Shown here: piece by piece, positions 1 through 9,465 of the stretch
Layout of the letters: the number at the start of each line of letters is the position of its first letter
Position numbering within the stretch: position 1 is the first letter of the stretch
Assembly (NCBI RefSeq): GCF_014712225.1
Contig: NZ_JACXBW010000007.1
Location: forward strand, 1 to 64,000
Length of the DNA stretch: 64,000 bases
From: Pseudarthrobacter sulfonivorans
Lineage (GTDB): Bacteria; Actinomycetota; Actinomycetes; Actinomycetales; Micrococcaceae
Direction of reading: 5' to 3'
The notes under the pieces: model-generated
The model's database searches: none
What the model was told of the DNA's origin: nothing
Seen by the model: only the letters and a program-made list of their open reading frames with translations
Made by a program: the position numbers and the translations under genes

Positions 1-83
1 CACGTAGGGACCCTGCTGCCCCACTCCAGGGCAGACCCTTGCTCGTTTAGTTGTTCTACAGCGGAACGAAGTACGGTTAAGGG

Positions 84-944
84 GTGTGGAAAACAGCCCT
101 TAAGCCCCGATGGATCGCAGGCCTGGTGTTCGCGATCGTCGTCTCCGGGGTGTTTGTCCTGCTCAGCCAGTGGCAGTTCGGGCGGTCCGTGCAACCCGAA
201 GTTCCGGTCAGCCCGGCCACCGAAGAGACCAGGGCGCTCACGGAAACCCTTGAACCCGGAAGCTTCTTTCCCGGGTCCGTGTCCGACCAGATGGTTTCCG
301 CAGACGGCACATATGACCCCGCAAAACAGGTCCTGGTTCCCGGACGCCTGAAGGACGGAAACACTGGCTACTGGGTGGTTTCCGCCTTTGCCGTGAAGGG
401 GGCACCTGCCCTCAGCGGCGTAGCCGCGTCCCCGCAAACGTGGATTCCGGTAGCCCGCGGATGGGTGGCCGATCCCGACGACGCCGGGCCACCGCCGTCG
501 GGCGCCGTCCAACTGACCGGACGGCTGATTCCCTCCGAATCGCCGCTCCCGGAAACCGCGCCGGAAGCAGGACACGCCTCCGCCGTCTCGGTCGCCGAAC
601 TCATCAATGACTGGGACGTCAGCAGTTACCCGGGATTTATCGCGGCCACCGCCGAAGTGACGGACGGCACCGACGTCAGCGCGGCGGCCAAAAGCGGGGA
701 TCTGAAGCCACTCAACATCGGTCCGCAGCCCCCGGCCCAGCAGGTCAACTGGCTCAACCTGTTCTACTCCTTGGAGTGGGTGGTTTTCGCCGGCTTCGCC
801 CTGTTCATCTGGTGGCGGCTGGTGAAGGACGACTACCGGCGGGACCACGAAGAGGATCTCGACGACGACATCCACGAGGAAGCGCCGCCCACTCCGCCCA
901 GCCCTCCAACTTCTGAACAGCTCCAACAAAAGGTAAAGCCATGA
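84..944 (+). CDS. SURF1 family cytochrome oxidase assembly protein
   Basis: Predicted membrane-anchored assembly factor for the aa3-type cytochrome c oxidase; SURF1 proteins help haem insertion into subunit I. At 286 residues it has the usual family size. One membrane helix lies near residues 11-30, directly followed by the SQWQFGR element typical after the first SURF1 helix, and a second lies near residues 230-247. The domain between them is extracytoplasmic, which is the family topology. The tail is acidic and proline-rich. GTG at 84 is chosen because it leaves a short basic leader before the first helix. The stop overlaps the next start (ATGA), so the two genes are probably co-translated. 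Family assignment is by topology and recognisable motifs. Confidence 0.85.
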   Translation: MWKTALKPRWIAGLVFAIVVSGVFVLLSQWQFGRSVQPEVPVSPATEETRALTETLEPGSFFPGSVSDQMVSADGTYDPAKQVLVPGRLKDGNTGYWVVSAFAVKGAPALSGVAASPQTWIPVARGWVADPDDAGPPPSGAVQLTGRLIPSESPLPETAPEAGHASAVSVAELINDWDVSSYPGFIAATAEVTDGTDVSAAAKSGDLKPLNIGPQPPAQQVNWLNLFYSLEWVVFAGFALFIWWRLVKDDYRRDHEEDLDDDIHEEAPPTPPSPPTSEQLQQKVKP

Positions 945-1441
945 TCGAACCGAAACCGGCCGTCCAGCAGGGTACCGCCCAGGGAAAAAACAAGAAGCGC
1001 CGCTTCGGCGGTACCGAGGCCCAGATCCGGTCAGCGCTGAAGTTCTACAAGGTACTGGCCTACCTGACCGGCGGGATGCTGCTGCTGCTGTGCGCCGAAC
1101 TGATCGCACGGTACGCGTTTGGCCAGTACCTGTTCGCCGGTGGCACGAACGCCGTGACCGGCCAGCCGTTCGGCCTGGGCTTTGCCGACGCCGAACCCCA
1201 GGGCGTGCTGGGCGGAGTCAACCTCTCCGTTGCCGTGCTGATCGTGCACGGCTGGATGTACGTGGTGTACCTGATCTCCAACTTCCGGCTGTGGACGCTG
1301 ATGCGCTGGCCGTTCCTCAAGCTCATCGTGCTGGCCCTGGGTGGGGTAGTGCCGTTCCTCTCCTTCTTCGTGGAGAAGAAGTTCCACGCCGAGGTCGAAG
1401 CGGAACTTGCGGCGCACCCGCAGGCGGCGCAGCGGTACTGA
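941..1441 (+). CDS. DUF3817 domain membrane protein
   Basis: A 166-residue integral membrane protein of the DUF3817 family, function unknown. A basic, lysine-rich N-terminus (about 30 residues) precedes three hydrophobic segments near residues 35-60, 85-110 and 118-140. A stretch beginning near residue 33 (LKFYKVLAYLTGG) is characteristic of the family. The gene overlaps the SURF1 gene by four bases and ends about 100 bases before guaA. Its role may relate to the membrane or respiratory chain because of the SURF1 pairing, but that is inference only. Confidence 0.8.
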   Translation: MIEPKPAVQQGTAQGKNKKRRFGGTEAQIRSALKFYKVLAYLTGGMLLLLCAELIARYAFGQYLFAGGTNAVTGQPFGLGFADAEPQGVLGGVNLSVAVLIVHGWMYVVYLISNFRLWTLMRWPFLKLIVLALGGVVPFLSFFVEKKFHAEVEAELAAHPQAAQRY

Positions 1442-1529
1442 CGCGCCGCGACGGCGGGGCGTCCCGCCGTCGGACGTTTGCTCCGTCACACCTGCGGTCC
1501 TGAATGTGCGGCGGGGCAACCGCGCAAAG

Positions 1530-1541
1530 TAGGCTAGTACG
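1530..1541 (+). promoter_or_regulatory. Likely leaderless promoter of guaA (-10 box)
   Basis: A TAGGCT hexamer at 1530-1535 ends six bases before the GTG start at 1542. That spacing puts the transcription start at or beside the start codon, and no Shine-Dalgarno sequence is visible. I see no good -35 box. Leaderless genes are common in actinobacteria. Confidence 0.4.
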
Positions 1542-3131
1542 GTGACTACTCCCACTGCATCCCAGACTTCCCAGAAGCCGGTGCTGGTTGTTGACTACGG
1601 TGCCCAGTACGCGCAGCTGATTGCCCGCCGCGTCCGGGAAGCGAATGTGTATTCGGAAGTGGTTCCGCATACCTACAGCACCGAGCAGCTCCTGGCCAAG
1701 AATCCCGCTGCCATCATTCTGTCGGGTGGCCCGTCCAGCGTGTACGCGGACGGTGCACCATCGGTCGGCGCCGACCTGTTCGAGGCCGGAATTCCGGTGT
1801 TCGGCATCTGCTACGGCTTCCAGGCCATGGCAAACGCGCTGGGCGGAAAAGTCGACAAGACGGGCCTGCGCGAGTACGGCTCCACCCAGACCACCCTCCT
1901 CGGCGAGGGCCGGTCGGTGCTTGAGGGGATGCCGCAGCACCAGAACACCTGGATGAGCCACGGCGACTCCGTGCACGCCGCCCCTGAAGGCTTTGAAGTG
2001 CTGGCGACGACGGCGGGCGCCGAAGTGGCTGCCTTCGCCAACGAGGAAAAGTGCCTGTACGGCGTGCAGTGGCACCCGGAGGTGAAGCACTCAGCGTATG
2101 GCCAGCAGGTGCTGGAGAACTTCCTGTTCAAGGGCGCGAAGCTCGAGCCCAACTGGACCGCGGGGAACATCCTCGAGGAGCAGGTGGACCGGATCCGCCA
2201 GCAGGTCGGGGACGCCCGGGTCATCTGCGGCCTCTCCGGCGGCGTTGACTCCGCAGTAGCCGCAGCGCTGGTCCAGCGTGCGGTCGGCGACCAGCTGACC
2301 TGTGTGTTCGTGGACCACGGGCTGCTCCGCGAAGGCGAGGCCGAGCAGGTGGAACGCGATTTCGTGGCCGCCACCGGCGTCAAGCTCTACGTCGCCAACG
2401 AGCAGGAGCGGTTCCAGGCCGCCCTGGCAGGCGTCAGCGATCCGGAAACCAAGCGCAAGATCATCGGCCGCGAGTTCATCCGCGCGTTCGAAGAGGCCGA
2501 ACTGGCCATCATCGCCGAGGCAGCGGCCCACGGCGAGAAGATCAAGTTCCTGGTCCAGGGCACGCTGTACCCGGACGTCGTCGAATCCGGCGGAGGCGAG
2601 GGTGCAGCCAACATCAAGAGCCACCACAACGTGGGCGGACTTCCCGAGGACCTGCAGTTCGAATTGGTGGAACCGCTGCGCGCACTGTTCAAGGACGAAG
2701 TCCGTGCCGTTGGCGCGCAGCTGGGCCTGCCGCAGGAAATCGTCGGCCGCCAGCCCTTCCCCGGTCCCGGCCTCGGCATCCGCATCGTTGGTGAGGTCAC
2801 CAAGGAACGCCTGGACCTGCTGCGCAAGGCGGACGCCATTGCCCGGGCCGAGCTGACCGCCGCCGGGCTGGACAACGAAGTATGGCAGATGCCGGTTGTC
2901 CTGCTGGCCGATGTCCGCAGCGTTGGCGTGATGGGCGACGGCCGCACCTACGGCCACCCGATCGTCCTTCGCCCCGTGTCCTCCGAGGACGCCATGACGG
3001 CCGACTGGTCGCGCCTGCCCTACGATCTCCTGGCCCGGATCTCCAACCGGATCACCAACGAGGTGGAGGGCGTCAACCGGGTGGTGCTGGATGTGACCAG
3101 CAAGCCGCCGGGAACCATCGAGTGGGAATAG
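1542..3131 (+). CDS. guaA: GMP synthase (glutamine-hydrolysing)
   Basis: Converts XMP to GMP with glutamine as nitrogen donor, the last step of guanine nucleotide synthesis. The 529-residue protein has the standard arrangement. The N-terminal class I glutamine amidotransferase domain has its nucleophile Cys90 in the FGICYGFQ motif and the His/Glu of the WHPEV motif near residue 178. The ATP-pyrophosphatase domain follows, with the P-loop SGGVDS near residues 232-237. The C-terminal dimerisation domain ends KPPGTIEWE, the family's typical terminus. The start is GTG and appears leaderless. A strong hairpin follows the stop codon, so the gene is probably transcribed alone. Confidence 0.97.
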   Translation: MTTPTASQTSQKPVLVVDYGAQYAQLIARRVREANVYSEVVPHTYSTEQLLAKNPAAIILSGGPSSVYADGAPSVGADLFEAGIPVFGICYGFQAMANALGGKVDKTGLREYGSTQTTLLGEGRSVLEGMPQHQNTWMSHGDSVHAAPEGFEVLATTAGAEVAAFANEEKCLYGVQWHPEVKHSAYGQQVLENFLFKGAKLEPNWTAGNILEEQVDRIRQQVGDARVICGLSGGVDSAVAAALVQRAVGDQLTCVFVDHGLLREGEAEQVERDFVAATGVKLYVANEQERFQAALAGVSDPETKRKIIGREFIRAFEEAELAIIAEAAAHGEKIKFLVQGTLYPDVVESGGGEGAANIKSHHNVGGLPEDLQFELVEPLRALFKDEVRAVGAQLGLPQEIVGRQPFPGPGLGIRIVGEVTKERLDLLRKADAIARAELTAAGLDNEVWQMPVVLLADVRSVGVMGDGRTYGHPIVLRPVSSEDAMTADWSRLPYDLLARISNRITNEVEGVNRVVLDVTSKPPGTIEWE

Positions 3132-3140
3132 CAGTGTGAG

Positions 3141-3170
3141 TGGCCGGTCTCCGTCAGCGGAGGCCGGCCA
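3141..3170 (+). terminator. Hairpin terminator after guaA
   Basis: Arms 3141-3153 and 3158-3170 pair over 13 positions (one G-U) around a TCAG loop, ten bases after the guaA stop. The following U-tract is weak (TTGCTCTCC), which is common for hairpin terminators in high-GC actinobacteria. Confidence 0.65.
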
Positions 3171-3246
3171 TTGCTCTCCTCCGTCCAAATCCCCTAATTT
3201 GGCCTGACCCAGTGTTGCGGTCTCTCATCCCGGCCGCTTTTGCGGC

Positions 3247-3259
3247 TACGCTCGAAAGC
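3247..3259 (+). promoter_or_regulatory. Possible leaderless promoter of the helicase-like gene
   Basis: TACGCT at 3247-3252 ends seven bases before the ATG at 3260, the spacing expected for leaderless transcription. No ribosome binding site is visible. The reading frame stays open upstream to 3140, but that part overlaps the guaA hairpin and is unlikely to be translated. Confidence 0.35.
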
Positions 3260-6200
3260 ATGCCGGTATGGTCCAGGGCGTCACGTGCAAACGCAGAAAA
3301 GAAGGCAGTAGTGTCAGTTGGTCAAGGCCACCCGGAGGGTTCTGAAGAGCTTGGAAAATGGCTGTCCGGGCTCAAACCAGTCACCGGGGCAGACACCATG
3401 CTGCGTTTCACCAAGACCCCCGAGGGCTCCATTGACCTGACCCACGCCCACCCATCAGGGCTGGCGCAGCTGATGGCGGGCCGCCGTACCCGGCTGTCCA
3501 CCCTGATTCGGGACCACCAGCAGTACGTGGTGGCGGCACGGGCCTCCCGGAATATCCGCTCAAAGATCTTCGAACTCGCAAACGACCGCGGCATTGACGC
3601 CGGGTATTTCTCCGCGGGCACCGTGGTGTGGACATCCGCCGTCGGCGGCAAACCCCAGCGCATTTCCGCGCCGGTCATGCTCACAGCGATTTCGCTCACG
3701 GTCCGTCCCGGCGAGGACGACTACGAGCTGCAGCTCACCGAACAGGCCCACATCAACCCGGCGCTGGTCCGGCACCTGAAGAACATCCACGGCATTGTTT
3801 TTGACGTCAACGCCGTCACCCGCCTCGCCTACAGCACCGCACGGTTTGACCCGCAGCCGGTCCTGGACCGGCTTGCCACACTGATCAGGCCCATCCACGG
3901 CGCGGAAGCCCAGCACAACCTGCTCGTGTCCACTTTTGCCGACCTCTCCGGCAACCTCGACGACCCCTGGATCAACGACGCCAACCCGCTCATCACCGCA
4001 CTGGCCAAGGCAGGCGGCGGTGAAGTGGTTGACGTTGACCAGCCGGATCCCTCGCGCTTTCCGAGCGTGGACGATCGCCACCCCGGCGACGAACTGCTCC
4101 TGCTGGATGCGGACCCGGACCAGCAGTACGTTATCGACGCCGCGCGCGCGGGGGACTCGCTGGTGGTCAGCACCCCGCCGGGCACGGGCCAGACCCAGAC
4201 CGCCATCAACACCATCGGCGCACTGGTGGACGCGGGACGGTCGGTCCTGGTGGTAGGAGACCGCCGAGCCAGCCTGAACGAAGTGTCCGGCCAGCTGGAA
4301 GCCCTGGGCCTGGAGTCCATCCTTTTCCAGCTCTCCGGCACCGCCACACCACAGCAGCTCAAGGCCCAGCTGGTGCGGGCCATCGTGCGCAACGAGAAAT
4401 CACTCGAACCGCAGCTGGGAAACCTGCACAAGACCCTCATCGAACACCGCCACGCCCTGATGGACCACGTGGCCTCCCTGCACAACGTGCGCCAGCGCTG
4501 GGGCTGCTCGCCGTACCAGGCAATGCAGTCACTCGCCGAGCTGACGTCCATCCACCCGGCCCCGGCCACCACTGTGCGCCTCAAGCGGAGTGTGCTGGAC
4601 AGCATCCGTGACCGCAACGAGCTCGCCGGCAGGCTCCGGCGGGCAGCCGAGCTTGGCAGCTTCAGCCGGGCGTCCACCACCAGTCCATGGCACGGTGCCC
4701 GGCTCCTCACCCGCAAAGAGACCGAGGAAGCCCAGGAACTGGCCCGCTCCGTGGCGCAGAACCTTCCGGTCCTCCGCGACCGGATGCACAGTGTGGCCGA
4801 GCACGCCGAGATCCGGCTGGGCACCTCCTTCGCTGAATGGGGAGAGCAGCTCGAACTGCTGGTGGCCGTCCGCGAAAGCCTTGACAAGTTCACGCCGGAC
4901 ATCTTCGACCGGCCGGTCCACGACCTGATCTCCGCCACTGCCGCCTCTGCCTGGCGCCGGGAGCGGAACATCGACATGGCGTCCATGCAGCGGTCCCGGC
5001 TGCGCCGCGTCGCCAAGGAGTACGTCCGGCCAGGTGTCCACATCGCTGACCTCCACAGTTCATTGGTGCTGGTACAGGAGCAGCGGGCCCTCTGGTCCGG
5101 GTACGCCACCTCTCAGCGCCACCCGGCCGTCCCTTCCGGGCTCGCCGAAATGAACGTGATGTACCGTTCGCTGGACCGGGAGCTCACTGAACTGGGGGAG
5201 GCCCTCCGGCACACGGCGGCCGGCGGCTCGCTGGCCGCTGCCCGCTACGAGGAACTCATGGAACGGCTTGAGCGGCTGGTCGCGGACACCAACACGCTGA
5301 AAACGCTGCCGGAACGCACCTTGCTCGTGGAAAACATGCGCGAACACGGCCTGGGTGAACTCCTTGCCGACCTTGCCGACCGTGAGGTTCCGGAAGAGTC
5401 CGTGGCCGCCGAGCTTGAGCTCGCCTGGTGGCAGTCCGCCCTGGAAGCCATGATCAGCGGCGACGATTACCTGGCCATGTCGGACGGTGACGCCCTCCGC
5501 CAGCTTGAGGCCGAATACCGGCTTGCAGACAACGCCCACATTGCCAGCGGTGCGGCGCGGCTGCGCTGGGATCTCTCCGAACGGTGGCGGGCCGCCCTGG
5601 CGGAGCACCCGCGCCAGGCCCAGTTGCTCCGCAGCCTGCTGAAGGACGGCAGGGTGACGCTGGCTGCCCTGACGGCCCAGGCGCCGGACCTTGTCCCGAT
5701 GCTGGTTCCCGTATGGTCGGTCAGCCCCTACCTGATGACCGGGCTCCTGCCCGCGGAGCAGCGCTTTGATGCCGTGGTCATACTGGACGCTGAAGCCACA
5801 TCGCTGCAGGCCGTCCTGCCTTCCATTGCCCGCGCCAAGCAGGTGATTGCCTTCGGTGACGCCAAGATCGCCAGTCCCCGAACCTTCACTGTGGGCGTGG
5901 AGCGCCTGGCCGTTGGCGAAACCGCCCACCAGCGGGTGGAAAGTGCCTACACTGCGCTGTCTGCCGTGCTGCCCGTCTGGCGCCTGAATTTTGTCTACCG
6001 TGCAGTGGACGAGGACCTCGTCCTGCAGCTGAGCAAGAATTTCTACGACGACGGCCTCCGCCGGCTCCCCGAGGGACAGGCGGCCACCGGCCTGGACCGG
6101 GCGCTGACGGTAGAGTACCTGCCGGACGGGACCGGGCTGCCCAGCGCCGACCACGAAGGTGTGGAGTCCGTGGTGGCCGAGGTCAACCGCGTGGTGCAGC

Positions 6201-7366
6201 TGGTTTTCGAACACGCACGGCTGCGTTCCCGCACGTCCCTGGCCGTGGTGACTGCCAGTCTCCGGCACGCGGCCCGGATCGGTGAGTCCATCCGGCTGCA
6301 ACTGCCCAACCACCCCACGCTCGCCGGGTTCTTCGGCGGCGGGGACGAGTCCTTCCGGGTGGTTGACCTGGAGCGTGCGCAGGGCCTGGTCCGCGACCAC
6401 ATCATCTTCTCGCCCGGCTTCGGCCGCACTCCCCACGGGCGGGCGCTGCACAACTTCGGTCCGCTTTCCGCTGAGGGTGGCCGGGAAAAATTCGCGCTGG
6501 CCATGACGCGTGCCCGGCGGTCCATCCACGTCCTGACATGCTTCCAGCCCGAAGACCTCGACCACACCCGGCTTTCGTACGGCGCCGTGGAGCTCTACGA
6601 GCTCCTGAACCGTGAAATCGCCGGAAAGACGGACCTCGGCACCCCTGCGTCCCGGGCCGCCGCCAGCGAACAGGCACTCGGCGCCGACCCCCTCGTGGCA
6701 GACCTCGGCGACCGGCTGCGCGCCCGCGGTGCCCGTGTCTGGCACCAGTACGACGGTGTCATCGACGTGGTGGCGGCGGCGGACCCGCTGAGTACTATGG
6801 GGCAGGACGACGCCGATATCCCGTGGCCGGTGGCGATCGAATCCGACGGCACGGAGCAGTACCGCACCATGAGCGTCCGCGAGCGGAGCCGGCTCCGCCC
6901 GCAGCTGCTGGAACGGATGGGCTGGCGGTACATGCCGCTGTGGACCATTGAAGTATTTACGGACCCGTCCACCTGCGCCGACCGGATCGCAGGCTACCTG
7001 GGCCTTGAGAATGTTGTCCCGCCCGGACGCGGCACCGCCTCGGGAGGATTCTTTGACGAGGATTTGGACTCGCGTCGCCGGGGGACGGCTGGAAACGACA
7101 GTAACGAATACCAGGCCGGACGCCTGGAGAGCGAGGAGGTTGTTGTGAACGCACAGAACCCCGGCCCGGCCGGTACCGAAGGCGACGCCCAGCCAGACAC
7201 CACGGGCAACGGCCAGGCGCCCGCACCGGAAGCCCCGCAGACCGGTACCGCAGGAATCCTGCCCAACAAGGCGGCTGAGGATGATCCCCGGAACTGGGGC
7301 GACGGCACCGAGGACGATCACGACGCGTGGCTCAAGGAGAACAAGCCGCCGCACTGGGGCGGATAG
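3260..7366 (+). CDS. Large helicase-like P-loop protein with C-terminal endonuclease-like domain
   Basis: A 1368-residue protein of a kind seen in actinobacteria and usually annotated as an AAA or helicase-superfamily protein; its biological role is not established. The P-loop region near residues 308-316 reads PPGTGQTQT, so the invariant Walker lysine is replaced by glutamine (codon CAG at about 4189). The Walker B-like segment is also weak (VVILDAEATS near residue 840). Near residue 1085 a helicase motif VI-like ALAMTRARRSIHV is kept. After it, at about residues 1160-1250, comes a Vsr/DUF559-like domain (VAIESDGTEQYR, later MGWRYMPLWT). The last 110 residues are acidic and probably disordered. 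ATG at 3260 is preferred over upstream in-frame starts. It may be a helicase relative that has lost ATP hydrolysis, or a variant P-loop. Confidence 0.7.
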   Translation: MPVWSRASRANAEKKAVVSVGQGHPEGSEELGKWLSGLKPVTGADTMLRFTKTPEGSIDLTHAHPSGLAQLMAGRRTRLSTLIRDHQQYVVAARASRNIRSKIFELANDRGIDAGYFSAGTVVWTSAVGGKPQRISAPVMLTAISLTVRPGEDDYELQLTEQAHINPALVRHLKNIHGIVFDVNAVTRLAYSTARFDPQPVLDRLATLIRPIHGAEAQHNLLVSTFADLSGNLDDPWINDANPLITALAKAGGGEVVDVDQPDPSRFPSVDDRHPGDELLLLDADPDQQYVIDAARAGDSLVVSTPPGTGQTQTAINTIGALVDAGRSVLVVGDRRASLNEVSGQLEALGLESILFQLSGTATPQQLKAQLVRAIVRNEKSLEPQLGNLHKTLIEHRHALMDHVASLHNVRQRWGCSPYQAMQSLAELTSIHPAPATTVRLKRSVLDSIRDRNELAGRLRRAAELGSFSRASTTSPWHGARLLTRKETEEAQELARSVAQNLPVLRDRMHSVAEHAEIRLGTSFAEWGEQLELLVAVRESLDKFTPDIFDRPVHDLISATAASAWRRERNIDMASMQRSRLRRVAKEYVRPGVHIADLHSSLVLVQEQRALWSGYATSQRHPAVPSGLAEMNVMYRSLDRELTELGEALRHTAAGGSLAAARYEELMERLERLVADTNTLKTLPERTLLVENMREHGLGELLADLADREVPEESVAAELELAWWQSALEAMISGDDYLAMSDGDALRQLEAEYRLADNAHIASGAARLRWDLSERWRAALAEHPRQAQLLRSLLKDGRVTLAALTAQAPDLVPMLVPVWSVSPYLMTGLLPAEQRFDAVVILDAEATSLQAVLPSIARAKQVIAFGDAKIASPRTFTVGVERLAVGETAHQRVESAYTALSAVLPVWRLNFVYRAVDEDLVLQLSKNFYDDGLRRLPEGQAATGLDRALTVEYLPDGTGLPSADHEGVESVVAEVNRVVQLVFEHARLRSRTSLAVVTASLRHAARIGESIRLQLPNHPTLAGFFGGGDESFRVVDLERAQGLVRDHIIFSPGFGRTPHGRALHNFGPLSAEGGREKFALAMTRARRSIHVLTCFQPEDLDHTRLSYGAVELYELLNREIAGKTDLGTPASRAAASEQALGADPLVADLGDRLRARGARVWHQYDGVIDVVAAADPLSTMGQDDADIPWPVAIESDGTEQYRTMSVRERSRLRPQLLERMGWRYMPLWTIEVFTDPSTCADRIAGYLGLENVVPPGRGTASGGFFDEDLDSRRRGTAGNDSNEYQAGRLESEEVVVNAQNPGPAGTEGDAQPDTTGNGQAPAPEAPQTGTAGILPNKAAEDDPRNWGDGTEDDHDAWLKENKPPHWGG

Positions 7367-7414
7367 CGGCCACGGTCCCGTGCTGACAGGCTGTATCGCC
7401 CCTGCCGCGCCACG

Positions 7415-8161
7415 TCACCCTGCCGGGCTCGGAGGTCCCACCAGGACAAAGAACAGTTTGCCCTGCGTGGACGCGCCGGCCAGGCGGGCGGCCTGTTCAG
7501 GGGCTGCTGCCACCACGATTAGCCCGTCAGTTTCGCCGGTGCCGAGCCACTGACCCGTTTTCCCGCCCTGCCCCGACGTCCAGAGGACCGGTACCGAGGA
7601 CGCGAGCACCTGGGATGGGGAGTTCTGGTCGTAGCCGTTGGCGCCGGTCAGCACCACGTTAACGAGCTGCCCGGGGGACACCAGCTGGATGGAGGATGGA
7701 TCCGCCATCCTCAAGGGCACGGCCGCAGAACCCGGCGGTGCTCCGGCGAGGAGGCCTGGACCCAGCAGCTGGGAATCCGTCAGCAGCTGGCCCTTCCGCA
7801 GCGGTGCTGCAAGCTGCTTGCCGGTGGCTTCGCGCGGGTCGGTGACTGACCCGGCGTTCACCAGCTGCGGGGGAATCTTCACAGGGGCCAGGTCGGCTGC
7901 CGCTAATGCTGTGCCGGCGGGCAGGTCCCGCGCGGCGGCCAGTGTCGTTGCGGTGTCAGCGGGCGGGGGAGTGAGCTGATGGACGGTGATTCCGGCGGCG
8001 ATGCACAGCAGGAGGGCGATGGCGAGGCGCCGGTTCCGGCTCAGCCACGGCATGAGTCTGCGGCGGCCGCGGCGGCGAGCGTCGCTGGTCCCCAGTTGGT
8101 GGCGGACCGCGCGTGCGGGCGCGGCGGTCCGGCGGCTGGGGCGGAAGAGGGTTGCGGGCAT
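7415..8161 (-). CDS. SAF-domain protein, CpaB/RcpC-like
   Basis: A 248-residue protein with one membrane helix near residues 45-62 after an arginine-rich cytoplasmic segment. A SAF domain follows (TTLAAARDLPAGTALAAADL at about residues 73-92), then a CpaB/RcpC-type region (VSPGQLVNVVLTG). CpaB-like proteins take part in Flp/tight-adherence pilus assembly. No pilus genes are adjacent here, so the role is uncertain. It is transcribed in the same direction as the FmdB-like gene upstream, but about 170 bases apart. Confidence 0.7.
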   Translation of the reverse strand: MPATLFRPSRRTAAPARAVRHQLGTSDARRRGRRRLMPWLSRNRRLAIALLLCIAAGITVHQLTPPPADTATTLAAARDLPAGTALAAADLAPVKIPPQLVNAGSVTDPREATGKQLAAPLRKGQLLTDSQLLGPGLLAGAPPGSAAVPLRMADPSSIQLVSPGQLVNVVLTGANGYDQNSPSQVLASSVPVLWTSGQGGKTGQWLGTGETDGLIVVAAAPEQAARLAGASTQGKLFFVLVGPPSPAG

Positions 8162-8334
8162 GGCGCCAACGCTATGTTCCGGAGACTGCGGGGCACAGCA
8201 GCAGAGGTGCCTATGTGGACAACTGTGCAGCCGGCGTCGGGCGCGGCCTTAAACGGTGCCGCAACACCGGACTCAACGCGGGCGGATCAGCCCTTTGCTA
8301 CGGAAAGGTCCGTAACTGAAGACCGCGGGTAACG

Positions 8335-8601
8335 TCAGCTGGCTGCAGCTGCGGCGGCCGGTGCCGGGGCAGCTGCCGGAGCGGGCGCTGCGGCGGGTGC
8401 GGCAGAAACCGTGCTTCCCTTGGCATCGCGGGAGTCGGTCCGGTAAAAACCGGAGCCCTTGAAAACCACACCAACGCTGTTGAACTTCTTGCGCAAGGCT
8501 CCCTGGCACTCCGGGCACGAAGTCAGGGTGCTGTCGGTAAACGACTGGAAAACGTCGAAGGCGTGGCCGCAATCCTTGCAGGCGTAGGCATAAGTGGGCA
8601 C
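8335..8601 (-). CDS. FmdB-type zinc ribbon protein
   Basis: A small 88-residue regulator-like protein. The N-terminal zinc ribbon has two CxxC pairs (CKDC and CPEC), the FmdB/CxxC_CXXC_SSSS pattern, followed by the KFNSVGVVFKGSGFYRTD segment found in actinobacterial members. The C-terminal 25 residues are alanine/proline repeats. The start is set by a strong AGGAGG ribosome binding site on the minus strand (about 8610-8615) directly before GTG at 8601; longer upstream reading has no such support. The function of the family is not settled. Confidence 0.85.
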   Translation of the reverse strand: MPTYAYACKDCGHAFDVFQSFTDSTLTSCPECQGALRKKFNSVGVVFKGSGFYRTDSRDAKGSTVSAAPAAAPAPAAAPAPAAAAAAS

Positions 8602-8737
8602 TGGTGATCCTCCTCTTGGGCAAACGAGAGGTCCTGTATTGCCTTGAACGAGCGGGCCGTTCATTAGCAGTCTCAGGGCCTGAGTGCCAATTCTATCACC
8701 CCAAACCAGCGGCACCTGAGACTGGCGGCGGCACCGG

Positions 8738-9358
8738 TCAGGGCCGGGGTAGCAAGGGAACCAGCCCCGACGGGGTCAGGGCGACGGGGACCTTCCGGTC
8801 GAACGCCTCGGCGGGAATGGTTCCGGCCGGCAGCACTTCCGCATCGAACACGATGGCCGCCACCGGGATGTCCAGCCCCTGACGGGCCAGTGAGCCCAGA
8901 AAAACATCGTAATAGCCGCCCCCCTGGCCGATCCGGTTCCCGCTGAGATCCAACGCTGTGGCGGGGATCAGGAGGCCGGACACGGAGGCCATGACGGCGA
9001 GGTCGTGGCGGGGTCCAGCGGGTTCCAGCACGGGAGCAAAGCGGCTGCGGACAAACTCCGCCTCGGGGGTCCAGCGGGTCCAGCTCAGGTGGCGATCCGG
9101 TTCACAGACGGGGAGCAGGACCGTGTGGCCGAGGCGGTGCAGTTCGCTGATCAGCGGCAGCGTGGGCGGCTCAGGCACCACGCCCAGATAGGCGCAAAAG
9201 GTCGACGGCGTTGCGCCGGTCAGTTGTTCGGCCCACGTTGCGCCGTGGACGGCGAGGGCCGCGCCGGCCGCCTCGCGTGCGCCGGGTTCCGTGGCCGCGC
9301 GTTGCGCGCGGTGGCGTGCCCGGATGCCTTCCTTGGCCGCCCTATCGCGCTCGGACAT
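8738..9358 (-). CDS. 5-formyltetrahydrofolate cyclo-ligase
   Basis: Converts 5-formyl-THF to 5,10-methenyl-THF with ATP, salvaging a folate storage form. The 206-residue protein matches the family size. A basic N-terminal segment (RARHRAQRAA) corresponds to the ATP/folate-binding start of the family. The signature GNRIGQGGGYYD near residues 141-152 binds the nucleotide phosphate. The gene lies on the minus strand just upstream of the FmdB-like gene and diverges from galU, with about 107 bases between the starts. The assignment rests on the glycine-rich signature and the overall length. Confidence 0.9.
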   Translation of the reverse strand: MSERDRAAKEGIRARHRAQRAATEPGAREAAGAALAVHGATWAEQLTGATPSTFCAYLGVVPEPPTLPLISELHRLGHTVLLPVCEPDRHLSWTRWTPEAEFVRSRFAPVLEPAGPRHDLAVMASVSGLLIPATALDLSGNRIGQGGGYYDVFLGSLARQGLDIPVAAIVFDAEVLPAGTIPAEAFDRKVPVALTPSGLVPLLPRP

Positions 9359-9453
9359 ACCGTTCCCTCTTCCAGGTGCTGAATGCAGATGTGCCGCCTG
9401 CGGGTATGCAGGCAGGGGCGACCAGGAATTACTGAATGATCAGCCCCCTCCGT

Positions 9454-9465
9454 TAGATTAGTCCA
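9454..9465 (+). promoter_or_regulatory. Likely leaderless promoter of galU (-10 box)
   Basis: TAGATT at 9454-9459 lies six bases before the GTG start at 9466, as for guaA. No Shine-Dalgarno sequence is present. A TTACTG at 9429-9434 could be a poorly placed -35 element. Confidence 0.4.

Noticed and set aside
2091..3188. A 365-residue antisense frame over guaA
   Set aside because: The composition is that of a shadow frame and guaA is certain on the plus strand.
5060..7354. A 764-residue open frame antisense to the helicase-like gene
   Set aside because: It mirrors a GC-rich gene on the other strand, has no recognisable domain and no upstream signals.
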